Shown here piece after piece: positions 43,324 to 53,287 of a stretch of DNA of 64,000 nucleotides. The notes below the pieces were generated by a model, which did not search any database, was not told the origin of the DNA, and was given only the letters and a program-made list of their open reading frames with translations. Both the position numbers and the translations under genes were made by a program. The stretch spans positions 23,997,253 through 24,061,252 of the forward strand of contig OX377203.1 in the NCBI GenBank assembly GCA_947396885.1, given 5' to 3'. The number at the start of each line of letters is the position of its first letter. The stretch's first letter is position 1. This DNA comes from Heligmosomoides polygyrus polygyrus. Taxonomy: Eukaryota > Nematoda > Chromadorea > Rhabditida > Heligmosomidae.

Positions 43324-46300
43324 GAGTCAATCATCCACACATTGATCGAATGCGTGGAAACCACAGGCACCTTCAGTATGAGTGCGTACTACTTGCTTAC
43401 AGTCCATGCCTCTGTCAAACATAATTTACAGGCGACTACTGACTGTTTCAGACAACAACTGGTGTCCAGACCTACCACTCTTCTACAGGTTACCATACTG
43501 TGGTGACACTATCGGGTGTAAACAGTTTTGGCGGTAGCCAATGATCCGAACGCCGCCCGCTATCACGTTTAGCGATGTAATCACAACCTTGAGGTGCCGT
43601 ATAAATAGGGATATCGTGAGTGGATAAGGACAGCGGCTTTCTATGTAGGCATGTAGAGAGCGGCTGCTTCCTATATGGGCATGGAGGGAGGTGGCTCTTC
43701 CCCAAGTAGGCAGCAGCTGTCACTCCCTTATGCTTCGCCCTTCCTCTACATTTCCCACACCCTGTAACTAGAACTAGAGTGGGTAGCGGTAGGTGTAAGA
43801 GCCTAGGTATCGGGCTAGTTAGTTAACGGTTCGGACTCCCTTATGGGGTCCAAACCTTCCCTCTTTTAGATGGTCCAGTGGTCCTTTTCTTGCAAGATAT
43901 TATGTCCAGATTTAGTTGTGAACTATGTATAATATGCAGATAAAGTTGATAAAAAAATCTTGTTGGTTGATCTTCCCATTAATATCCAAGACGTTGGATA
44001 TTACAATACCTAATCCTTCTGCATAACATAAATCGGTACATGTCGCGTAGGTGAGCAGCATTGGTAGATGGGAGTGCACCAGCCAATAATATCCAAGCAG
44101 AGCTCAGCCCGAACATGTGCCAGCCCATCAGGGTACCGACTGTACTATACGCCCTCTATGAACGGCATTCCCATTCAATGCGGTCTGATTGGTTTAGGCG
44201 TTCCCACCCACCAATGCTGCTCACCTACGCGACATATACCCATAAATCCTATTCAGTTGTAAGATTGCAGATACTGCATAAACGCTGCATGTAGATTCGC
44301 ATAACGATGTTTTGCTGCGATTAAAACTCTAGCACAGGAGGATTCAAACGCTGCTGATCGAGCGGGCCTTTACACCACCGGCGCTATTTGAACGAACGCA
44401 ACGTCCACAACTCGTGGGACCTACCACCACTCATCCGTATATCGCGATGAGGCGGCCACCGATGTCAGCATGGAACCAGTTAAGCTGAAGGTATTGGTAA
44501 AAACGATTCAGCTCGTTTTCGTTAAGCCTCAAGTGGCTTGTACCAGTGCTGAGGTTGTAAGCTTGTAAGCTCACATAACGACGCTTTGCTGCGATCAAAA
44601 CTCGATGTTGATATCAGACCGATCTCGATAAACGGATGGGTGTTGATTACTCCCATGAGGTCTGGATGATGCATTCGTTCAAACAGCGTCGGTGGTGTAG
44701 AGCACTCCTGTCCGGTTGGCAAGAAGTACGTGTTCGAATCCCGCCTGGAGCTAAGTTTTGATCGCAGCAAATGATCGTTATAAGAGCTCATAACCTCAGT
44801 ATCAGCCACTTGAGAATCTTTTCTAACGTCGTGCCTGCCAATGAACGTCTCTATTCCTGCTCTTCTTGTATTCTTTCGCTTTCATCCCGTATGTAATCTC
44901 CACTATCGAAATTGAATGAGTTGCACCGACTGAACCGGAGAAATAAACACGGCTTGACGTGTGGGTGGCTCCATGTTACTTACGCTCCTCTGGAATGATT
45001 CAAATCGCCTACCGAGAGTGATCACGCGACGGCAATTTCCACGCGGACAGGCAATACGAGTCGACGCTACCTTGCATATCAGCAGACAGTTGCATGGACA
45101 GCGGACGTACCTAAATCGCTGGATAACGTAGGCGCTATTTCCACAAAAAGCGTGCCAACAGCAACTGTCAACAAGAACAGCATTTGCTGGTTGTTAAGAT
45201 GTCACACGGTGGGAAGAATAGGAATGAAAAGCAACGCTTAGGCATTTGGTATACTCCCGCGTCGCGCTGGCGACGTCCATAGCTACCCGCGCAACACTAT
45301 AGCCATGCGGGAGTATACCAAAGGCCGTAGTAATGGCTGATAAAAGCATACTTTTTGCCAGCGGGAGCCGGGCGAATCGGAGTGGCTTCATGGCATGAAC
45401 TGCACTTGACGACATGCTGGGAATCACGGCCGTTGAGCTCGATCTGCTCCTCGCATACACGACAGGTAACTGTCGCACCTAGAACAAGTGCAGCTATACC
45501 TACACTAACCATAAGAGAAATCTTCATGACATACACTGCACCTAGGATCTGGACTGGGATCCGTCATGAACTCATTATAGACAGAGGGCAAAATTCTATT
45601 TTCTAACATGGAATACTCACTCCACTCTAATTTGGCAGTTTCCATACGAGGTAACACAATGGTTTGCATTCGTGGATGGACTGTGTTCGGTGTGGATATC
45701 ATAACCGTGGAGAACGGCTATGGATACGAGCACTGCCTGACCTGCACTGCTTTTTCCTTAAAGTCCTGAGTATGCAATGCCTATATTTGAGGCACCATTA
45801 AACGGCCTGCAGTTTGTTTCCCATGACGACGTCCGCAATCATTCTCGGCCACAACGCCAGAGAGCATCATATCGACACTTGACCCACCATTTCATTTTCC
45901 TTCGTGCATATCCTTGCTAGTGCAGCGACAACTACCAGCTATTGGTTGTCCGGAAAGTTCTCACCGTTTTGAGTGCTTCACTTTGAACTACCATTATAAC
46001 TTTCTCAATCGGATTTAGTCGAAATAAGCACCGTTCGAAACAGCACACTTTCGCCTACGGCCACCAGTCGACTTATTCAATCAGCGAAAGATTAGATGGT
46101 CGAGATCTGACGACAAATCCACGAAAGCTGTTTTGGCTTGACCCTGATTGATGAAGGTTTACCAGCGAGAAAGTTCTGAAAGTGTTTGAAAAGGTGGTAG
46201 ACTGTTGACGAGAGGTCTGGAGAATATGGCGGACGGGGAAGAACTTCAGCCCTTAATTCGTTCAATAGTCGAATAGTGATTTGTGAAACGTATGGGCGGA

Positions 46301-47076
46301 CGTTATCGTGCAAAAAAATCAGGCCTCTTCTGTTGACAAATGCTGGCTGGAGTTGACGCATTTTCGGTGCATTTCGTCGATTTCCTTACAATTGGACTCT
46401 GCTGTGATCGTTAGTTTAGTTATGTGCCCCCCCCCCCTTCCAGACTAGTATAGATCTACCAATCTCCTACTCCTCTCTACGCCTTTTGATCGACTCAGTG
46501 ATCCTTGACAACATGTTGGAGAATTGTGAACTTCGAGGATGTGCTGTCGTTGGAAGAGCACTATGGCTGTGCAACACGCTACCGACACGATCACGATACA
46601 ACACACGATTAGATGATGCTGTAACATCTGTGAACTGCGATAATTCTCCCAATCTCAATCTGATTTGTTTGAAGATAAAGCAAGCGCCTGATGATCTATT
46701 CCGATGTAGCAAACGGCAGCGATAAGGGTGGACTTCAGCTACGATGCGAGAAACTTAGAAATCTTCGCATCACATAGCCTTAATGATTTATTGCACTAAA
46801 CCCACCTCTGCCATACACGGAGAGTGATGCCAACCATTGGAAGCAGTCTCAAATTTTGTAAGCAATACTTCCCCATCTCCTTGCAATACGAGCACTACAC
46901 CGCAGCAAGATGGAATACTAACCGCTTGCGCGTCTCTCACCGGGATCGTCCACGTTCTCGACACTGCCGCGGTGCGATGGCTCAAGATCATCAGCTCCTC
47001 CGTCCAGGTATATCTGTCCTCTCTGATCATCCCTCAGTAATGGTACGTTCTCATTCCCACCTCCTTCTCGATCCAT
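41798..47076 (-). CDS. PIP4P: Type I/II phosphatidylinositol-4,5-bisphosphate 4-phosphatase (PIP4P/TMEM55), six exons
   Basis: Exons: 46941-47076, 45352-45478, 45013-45110, 42164-42299, 41975-42080, 41798-41920. All introns are GT-AG and phases agree, giving 241 aa (human PIP4P2 257). The N-terminus has 'ENVPLLRDD', the acidic dileucine-type block seen as 'ERSPLL' in vertebrates. The cysteine-rich core follows: '[14 protein letters not shown]', '[14 protein letters not shown]', '[16 protein letters not shown]', '[12 protein letters not shown]', '[10 protein letters not shown]'. The phosphatase C-X5-R signature is C-K-V-A-S-T-R in exon 3. Two membrane segments lie around '[19 protein letters not shown]' and '[18 protein letters not shown]'. 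The family acts on late endosomes/lysosomes, removing the 4-phosphate of PI(4,5)P2. Intron 3 is 2.7 kb and contains SINE, RTE and MITE insertions. An additional small exon between exons 1 and 2 cannot be excluded, because the N-terminal region is 20-30 residues shorter than in vertebrates. Confidence 0.93.
43010..43330 (+). mobile_element. RTE-like LINE 3' end with (AAG)n tail
   Basis: Frames give '[31 protein letters not shown]' and, after a change of frame, a K-W..H-type end and 'ATKRDKR'-like words, the C-terminus of RTE LINEs ('RG.P..RWLD.......'). It is followed by AAGAAGAAGAAG repeats (43255-43322), a simple-repeat 3' tail of the kind RTE elements carry. It is in intron 3 of PIP4P, in antisense orientation. 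Confidence 0.6.
43331..44036. other. PIP4P intron 3, middle part
   Basis: Contains an imperfect threefold ~36-bp tandem at 43625-43715 (GGCAGCGGCT.TCTAT.TAGGCATG.A plan). No exon recognised. Confidence 0.4.
44037..44239. mobile_element. ~200-bp MITE in PIP4P intron 3
   Basis: The left arm ATGTCGCGTAGGTGAGCAGCATTGGT pairs with ACCAATGCTGCTCACCTACGCGACATAT at the right. The pairing extends inward through GGGAGTGC / GCGTTCCC. The interior is unique and non-coding. Confidence 0.7.
44290..44400 (-). mobile_element. tRNA-like SINE head (family B), copy 2
   Basis: On the minus strand: AGCGCCGGTGGTGTAAAGG, then CGTTTGAATCCTCC (B-box-like), then GAGTTTTAATCGCAGC and AAAACATCGTTATG. It shares head and tail with the copies at 27319 and 44685. 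Confidence 0.6.
44685..44790 (+). mobile_element. tRNA-like SINE head (family B), copy 3
   Basis: CAGCGTCGGTGGTGTAGAGC is followed by GTGTTCGAATCCCGCC (a perfect B box) and GTTTTGATCGCAGCAAATGATCGTTATAAG. A further partial copy, tail only, lies at about 44570-44605 in the opposite orientation. Confidence 0.6.
45241..45326. mobile_element. 86-bp Tourist-like MITE in PIP4P intron 2
   Basis: GGCATTTGGTATACTCCCGC at the left matches the reverse complement of the right end, GGCCTTTGGTATACTCCCGC. TTA precedes the left end and GTA follows the right end, compatible with a mutated 3-bp TTA duplication. The interior is GC-rich. It fills more than a third of the 241-bp intron between exons 45352-45478 and 45013-45110, without touching either splice site. 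Confidence 0.7.
45942..46361 (-). mobile_element. 5'-truncated mariner element
   Basis: The minus-strand frame encodes the C-terminal half of a mariner transposase: '[18 protein letters not shown]', '[20 protein letters not shown]', and near the end '[10 protein letters not shown]' before the stop. The second catalytic Asp is present (L-H-D-N), but the third, 34 residues later, has become Val (S-S-T-V-Y-H instead of T-D-Y-H). The element end is TTGGTTGTCCGGAAAGTTC next to a TA at 45940-45941, as expected for a mariner terminus. The 5' half is missing. It lies in intron 1 of the PIP4P gene. Confidence 0.85.
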
Positions 47077-47141
47077 GCGTGATCTAGATACGTTTCCTAA
47101 AACTTCTTTACGAGAAAAAATTAGCCTGCTCCTCACTCTCC

Positions 47142-47461
47142 GACAAAAGCCGGTTAGTGACCGGGTATGAAAGAGTTTGAAACGTATTTACTGCTTGGTT
47201 TGAACATTCTCATGTCTCGGACACTAAGTTTGTCAGTAAGCGACCATGAAAGGGTTTAGAACCGTGCAGGAAAGGCGGCCACGCCCCCCGCTGCGCATAT
47301 CAACACCTGCAACGTTGAGCGCAGCCGACCTTCATGCTCGCTTCTAGGCCCTTTCATGGTCGCTTACTGACCAACCTAGTGTCCAAGACATGAGAATGTT
47401 CAAACCGAGCAGTAAATTTGTTTCAGACCCCTTCAGGTCCGGTCTCTAACCGACTTTTGTC
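47142..47461. mobile_element. 320-bp foldback element just upstream of the PIP4P start
   Basis: GACAAAAGCCGGTTAGTGACC pairs with GGTCTCTAACCGACTTTTGTC, and the arms continue inward through GGTTTGAACATTCTCATGTC and GTCAGTAAGCGACCATGAAAGGG, about 130 bp each, to a ~40-bp GC-rich centre near 47300. The element begins 65 bp upstream of the PIP4P initiator at 47076, so it lies in the promoter or 5' untranslated region of that gene. Confidence 0.8.
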
Positions 47462-48560
47462 ATGCTCAACCGACAGGGCAAAAGCATGAACGCATCCAAC
47501 ACGAGACGGTAGTCAGTGAGACACAACACGATACTCATTCAATACACTGAAACAATAGCTTTTATGGGAATAAGCGGAATTACAATGACAGCATAATCTT
47601 TGCTTATATAACACTATGTAAATACGACATTGCACCTGGCACACTTAAACAGCTCCACTAAAAGATCTTGAGATTATCTAAGGGTTCAGCGCGAATCTTC
47701 TTCAAAGCGACAGGAGTGTTAAGAATGACCAAACAAGTGAAAGTCGTCTACTGCACGCGTATTCAGTAGAATGGAGATTTCATGGTGTCAAAGTAGTCGT
47801 GGATGAGGAAAAAATCGCATGCTGTTCGCTATATATATACGATGATGATAACAACTATAGAAACAATGAGCACGAGGCTTTCAGATGATAAAGCAGATGC
47901 TGTACACGGGGCAACGGGACGAGAGGGGAGACTATGACGTTCTAAGCGAAAACAGAACAGTATCACAAAGGGTATGAAGCAAACTCGGGAGGGTTGCGCA
48001 TGATGACAGACAGCTGCAAATGACACAGATCAGCAGTAAAACTCAACTTTACGATTGAGATGTACAACAACAAGAATAGGTGCATAGAGACATCATCAAA
48101 GAGCAAAACAGAAGACGAAAATAAGCCGAACAGTGAACGTTAGCCAATGAACTCGAACGACGAATCCCGCTCTCCGCCTTTTCCGTTCTGAAAAGGAATT
48201 GCAATAAATGCAGAAAGATTAGGTGAATAGAGAACAATGGTAAATTTTACCCTCTTATGGCCGATTCCTAAGCGCGAACGGCAAGCTGGGGAAAGAGATA
48301 GACTTTCAAAAGCGTGCAATAACGATATACTACTAGGGAGTGGGGAATGCTGAGACTCCTTCACAACATGACTGACTGACAGAAAAAAAGGTATCTGGCA
48401 CTCTCTTGGTGTAGGAAGGGTTGCTCTCAACAGGGCGAACACATTTGATAAGACATCGGTGTTCTCCTGCGACTCTGAATGTTGCGCGAAACACTTGGAT
48501 CAACGAGGATCTCAAAAACGGACGAGCCTGCTTCCAAAATGTGGCCACAATTCAAACTAC
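47462..48560. other. No gene recognised
   Basis: Mixed sequence between two foldback elements. Minus-strand frames at 48049-48548 are short, overlapping and without motif. Confidence 0.4.
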
Positions 48561-48562
48561 TA

Positions 48563-49578
48563 GGTTGTCCCATAAGTCTCCGCCGTTTTTTCAACGATTC
48601 TTTGCGGATTTCGCGGCGGTCCCTTGCATAGCGCTATACAGCATTCGAAAGAGAATGATTTGCTCTATCATATCATGTATTGCATTTCTTTTTTCATCAT
48701 GAATTTTGTCAATTTTAGGTCGTTAAAGTGAGAAGTAAAAAGTGGCTATCTGCGGCAGTTGCTTCTCTCCGCTTAGGTTTGAATTTTTTTGCGCAGTTTC
48801 TCTCTTCGCATTTGGAAGACAATGTCTGTACTACAAGAATACGTGATGGACCTATTTGCTCACTTGTCCTTTATAGATTTTTAAACCATCAAACGGAGAC
48901 GTCCGAAAGAGACTTATTTTTACCGACAGCTCCTGCTCTGTGGTAGGACTTTTTTGCTCGGTGTTATATGTCTTTCGGAAGAGAATGACTTGCTCTATAA
49001 GAATTTCTGTCGCGTTTATTGGCTGATGCTGATTTCTGTCGAACATAAACAAAATCCCAAAAACAAAAAAATCATCTTCACCAACAACTCCTTCTCCTTG
49101 TTCAGTTGTTGATATTCGACATAAATCAGCATGAACCAATAAACGCGACACAAATTCTTATTGAGCAAGGCATCCTCTTTCGAACGACATATAACACCAA
49201 GCAAAAAAGTCTAACTACAGAACCGAGCTGTCGCTAAAAATACGGACGGAAAAAGATGTCCCAATTTGATGGCCTAAAAATCAATAAAGTACAAATGAGC
49301 AAATAGGACCAACACGTATTCTTGTAGTACAGAACATTGTCTTCCGAATGCTATGGAAAACTGCGCAAAAATTCCAAACCTAAGCAAAGAGAACAAGTGC
49401 GCAGATGGCCACTTTTACACTTCAACTACATAAAAATTGACAAAATTCAAGATGAATACATGCTCTGATAGAGCACATCATCTTCTTTCGAAAGCTGTAT
49501 AGCGGCGCTATGCAAGAGACCACTGGAGAAATCCGCTATGGATTGTTGAAAGAAACGGCGGGGACTTATGGGACAACC
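48563..49578. mobile_element. ~1-kb nearly complete palindrome, TA-flanked (mariner-type non-autonomous element)
   Basis: The left end GGTTGTCCCATAAGTCTCCG and the right end (reverse complement GGTTGTCCCATAAGTCCCCG) abut a TA on each side (48561-48562 and 49579-49580). The inverted arms extend almost to the centre near 49070: examples are CTTGTAGTACAGA(A)CATTGTCTTCC near 49325 versus GGAAGACAATGTCTGTACTACAAG near 48820, and CGCGTTTATTGGCTGATGCTG versus CAGCATGAACCAATAAACGCG. No transposase is encoded. The TA duplication and GGTTGTCCCATAAGT termini point to the Tc1/mariner superfamily. Confidence 0.85.
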
Positions 49579-49580
49579 TA

Positions 49581-50214
49581 GTATTTGGCTAGCAATTCTA
49601 ACAGATGCTAAACGATGAGGTCACCATACATTAACTTCGGATCGCTAGAGATCTTTCAGAAGCTGAAAGCCTTGCGAATGCGAACAAAAAGACGTGAAAA
49701 CAGCTAGCAATGCTATGACGCTAGACCACGATCGGAAACCAACTGTATGGAAGCTGCAGTTGTAGAAGGTTGACGAAGCAACTACACTCCATAGACCCCT
49801 AAAAGCTCCTCAGGCACCAACTGAAAGTAATGGCCGGAATGGAAATGAAATACAAAAACAATGATGAAGCCGTTCTCGAGGAATTCGCCGATTAGATAGT
49901 ACGGGAGTGTTGAGCCCACGACATGCTCGTTAAGCTCTCAGCCGGCAAACATGTCCAGGCGCTATCCACTCCAGTGCTGATGAAGTTGCTCTTGAATCTG
50001 CTAAAATTTTCCTATGCTGCAAGCTTCTTAGGTAGAATATATATGTAAGGCCTCGTCCTTTTCAGAGGCATGACATCCTACCGTCAAACAAAAACGATTT
50101 CTGATCTCATATGCCCTAGAAGGTCCTTAGCGTGGATAGTTCTTAGCAATGACCTAAGTTTATTTGCCAACACGCACACCAACACCGGCAGTCCCCTATG
50201 CACCACTTTTTCTA
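49581..50214. other. No gene recognised
   Basis: Mixed sequence with short frames only. Confidence 0.4.
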
Positions 50215-50437
50215 TGTGTATCGTGGAGGCAATTTGAATGCGAATTTGGTTAGTACAATTCCTCGCAGTTGCAGGTCAATCGACAAGTCTGTGCTTTATG
50301 CTGTCCAAACAAATCTGGAAGCAGCATACCTGCCCCGGAGGGATGGTTGGCCTGGGCGCGCCCCGAACCAAAAGCTTCGATTTGGACGCACGTATCGACG
50401 CCTCTTCTGACTGCGCTACCACGTGCCCTCTGGGCAT
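50215..50437 (-). mobile_element. tRNA-derived SINE (family A), diverged copy
   Basis: The minus strand starts GGGCACGTGGTAGCGCAGTCAG and contains GGTTCGGGGCGCGCCCAGGCCAACC. The body keeps CGACTTGTCGATTGACC-type and TTCGCATTCAAATTGCCTCC words in family order. The 3' tail is lost. Confidence 0.65.
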
Positions 50438-51769
50438 AATTGAGTAGAAAGTCCGGTTCACACATGAGACCTTATAAGTCGCAAGAAAGGCTCAGGTATC
50501 CCATATTCGGTGACGAAAACAATTGTCGATCACTTGCGAGACAAATTCGAGAAAACAGTTATCAAGAAAACTGAAGTGTACTAAACTGAGTAAAAAGAAA
50601 CATTAAGATGAGGTCCATCTTAACGTGGCTGCATTAGATGGGTCACACCAACATTCTTTAAGACGTAAGAGAAGAACTTCCGCTAAGTGCCAATCAGAGA
50701 TGTACGAAAATTTCGTTTCCGTATTACGAATTAAGGTTTCCGACATTTTTGGTCCTCTGGTTTAATTTCTTTTTCTTTTTTCTTTTTTTTTGTTCCCTTT
50801 TTTGGACCGGAGAGCGGAACGGAAGTGGTGACTCGTTGCTCGTTGATTGTTCTGGAATCACAGATCACCTCTTCAACTTTACAAAGAGCAAAAGAAAGAA
50901 ATCAGCTATGCGTCTCACTTTTTTTGCGATTTTGTTGCCTTAAAACCGATGTCGGAATAATGTGACCACCAAATTAGATTCTTTTTGGGTATCACGGTTC
51001 AGAATACTACTAAAAGAAACGTTGACTAGCGCTCTAGCGCCAAGACGTGAGCCACCTTGCCAGCGGAGACTGTGCAGAAGTGTATGCACTGCGAGAGGGT
51101 TAAAAAACCTAACCCACAGCATACAAGCAAGAGTTTTGATAGAAATTCCGTTTATCCACATACTACAATGCTCACATGATCCTGGTTAAAACTCTCCTTC
51201 CACTTACCGAAGAAACGCTCGTGAAAAACAAAACTGCTGCATTAAGGAGTGGTAGGAGTAGCATTTTCTTAGGAAGAAGAAAGTCGGTGGTTCAAACGGT
51301 TTGAAGATTCACACAATGTAAGAAGTCATGCATCAAACTACGAGTTGTAAATCACTCAACTTCGACCTCAAAACTCAATCATAGGGGACAGCTTCAGAAT
51401 AAAGGCTTTGTTATTGTTAGGCATTCGGAGGGGAACAAATTTGAAACGCTGAGCTTCCGCATAGTCTAAGGCCGACAAACGTTTCTAGAGTGCTTGAATC
51501 AAGAGCCTAGATAATTTCTCAACAAGTGCGTATTATATTATCGTTATTTTTGCTAATAATCCCAGGTCAAGCCTGGAAGATCAATTGTAGCTCCGCTCTA
51601 TAAGCAAACCTAGGTTGCTAACAGTGCTTTCCATTCAATAAGAATTATTAAGCCTACCAAATCTCTGAGTTTATAGGAACTATTATGTGCAATGAAATCA
51701 TTCTTGTCGCCAGTAAAAGCAACTTCACTGCGTTTGAAATACTTTCGTCCTACTTACAGAAAAGTTGTG
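50438..51769. other. No gene recognised
   Basis: At 50694 CAGAGATGTACGAAAATTTCG resembles the ends of a second hAT-like family also seen near 21962, 22840 and 52830. Otherwise unassigned. Confidence 0.4.
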
Positions 51770-52610
51770 CAGGTTGTTACAGAAGTTCTCGCCATTTCCA
51801 AGACCCACATTTTTTTAGTTTTGCAAAAAAAACTAAACAGATCAAGAAACGAAGTAACTGCCATATGTTCTATCACTCTCCTCCACCTTTCCGGCAGACT
51901 CCCGATCCCGTCAGCATACAACTTTTCTGGCTTTGATTCGAAAAAGCCAGGAAGCCAGCGCTCCAAGTCGTCCCCGTCATTGAACGTTTTTCCTTGCATG
52001 GCATTGGAGAGAGACCGGGGAAGGTGGTAGTCTGCTGGTGCAATATCTGGGCTGTACGGAGGGTGAGGCGGCACTTCCCCCATCCAAGGTCGAGAAGCTT
52101 TTGGCGAGTCATTTTTGCAATGAGTGGTCGAGCATTGTCGTGCAAGACTCGAATTGCGCCGTGATTCGGACGCTCTTCTGCGATCTTGGCGTCCAGTCTA
52201 TCCAATAGGATACAGCACAAGTCCGCTGTTAGAGTTTCGTTACGGGTCGGCAGCTCGTAGTAGATGACACCTTTGTATTCCCACCAAACAGAAAGCATGA
52301 TCTTTGACGGGTGAGGACTCTCCGTTGGCTGTGGCTCAGGCTGCCTTTCCTCGTCAGCACCTTGTCTGCTCCTCTTGATGTTGACGTACAGGCACCACTT
52401 TTCATCTCCTGTGTTGATGGACTTCAGCCAACTATCAGTGCGCTTGTACGAGAGCAATTGAGTGGCTACCTCAACACGTCGCTGGCGGTCGCGTTCGGTG
52501 AGGTCATGGGGAACCCACTGGGCCAACTTGTGCACCTTACCCAGTTGAGTAGGTGCCTGGCAATGGTGGCATAGTGCAAACCGAAGTCCTACCCAAGTTT
52601 ACGAGCACTA
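51770..52610 (-). pseudogene. mariner transposase, frameshifted DD34D copy
   Basis: Reading leftward on the minus strand, a frame from 52535 covers 'WVPHDLTERDRQRRVEV', 'NTGDEKWCLYVNIK' (first catalytic Asp), 'KIMLSVWWEYKGVIYYEL' and 'IRVLHDNARPLIAKM' (second Asp). At about 52076-52081 a G-run shifts the frame, after which 'PHPPYSPDIAPADYH' supplies the third Asp. Counted across the shift, 34 residues separate the second and third Asp, the mariner DD34D spacing. A second shift follows near 'RRVIE', just before a GSYFVS-type terminus at about 51842. The N-terminal helix-turn-helix is incomplete around 52560-52610. Beyond the coding end, AGGTTGTTACAGAAGTTCTCG near 51773 looks like the element terminus. 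The copy cannot make active transposase. Confidence 0.88.
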
Positions 52611-53287
52611 CCTTGCCTTCTTCCGAAATTCGCTAACGGTAATTTTGTTTTATTGCCACCAATTTGGATACATTTAAGGAAAATGAAACAATGATCATTA
52701 TCCTGATTATAATTTTTTGAGCTTCGTGTTTTTTGCGATCTTCCGGGCTTCGTATTTCGGTTTCCGTTTATTTTCGAGCTCTTCCGTTCCCAATTCCATG
52801 TTCGATTTTTCTCGAAAAAAAAATCCGCACATCCCTTGTGATCATGTTCAAAAAAGCAGTTAGCAAGCGCTCGGGATAATTAGGCGGTGAGGCAAATAGA
52901 TGCCATATCGCCTCCAGATCAGCCACATGTTCTCAGAGTTTTGTTATGCAAATGTGTGTTTTTAAAAATAAGCACAAGTGTAAAAATGTTGCGAGAATAC
53001 AGCCGCTTTTCCGACGCTAAATGGAAAGAAGCTTTTTAGCAGTTGGTATGTTGCGGAACAGGTAAAACTTCAAAGCTCGGAAAGCGGTTCAGACTTCCTT
53101 TAAACTGGGAAAGGTGAGCATGGGATGCAAACTTCTGGCTGATTACCACAACAACGGAACTCATTTTTTAATTACCAAAAGCTGTAAGCAGGGGAGGAGG
53201 GAGCAAGTGACTTTCAGACAGGGATGTGAGCAGAGGAAGGGCTGTTGCAATTCTTCGGGCATTTCACGTGCACAACTACTACACAGA
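52611..53287. other. 3' flank of the HIP1-family gene; decayed hAT-like end
   Basis: TCGAAAAAAAAATCCGCACATCCCTTG at 52812-52838 is the reverse complement of a CAAGGGATGTGCGGA terminus. No exon was recognised left of 53288. Confidence 0.4.

Noticed and set aside
44685..44760. True tRNA gene
   Set aside because: The B box is perfect, but the anticodon and D arms do not fold and related copies share a non-tRNA tail, so a SINE head is more likely.
45505..45702. An additional PIP4P exon encoding '[16 protein letters not shown]'
   Set aside because: It resembles the proline-rich segment before the first CxxC in vertebrates, but no acceptor/donor pair keeps phase 1 on both sides; left out of the model.
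46467..46725. An 81-codon minus-strand frame as a PIP4P exon
   Set aside because: A donor (gtagag) in the correct phase exists at its end, but no in-phase acceptor or similarity to the family was found.
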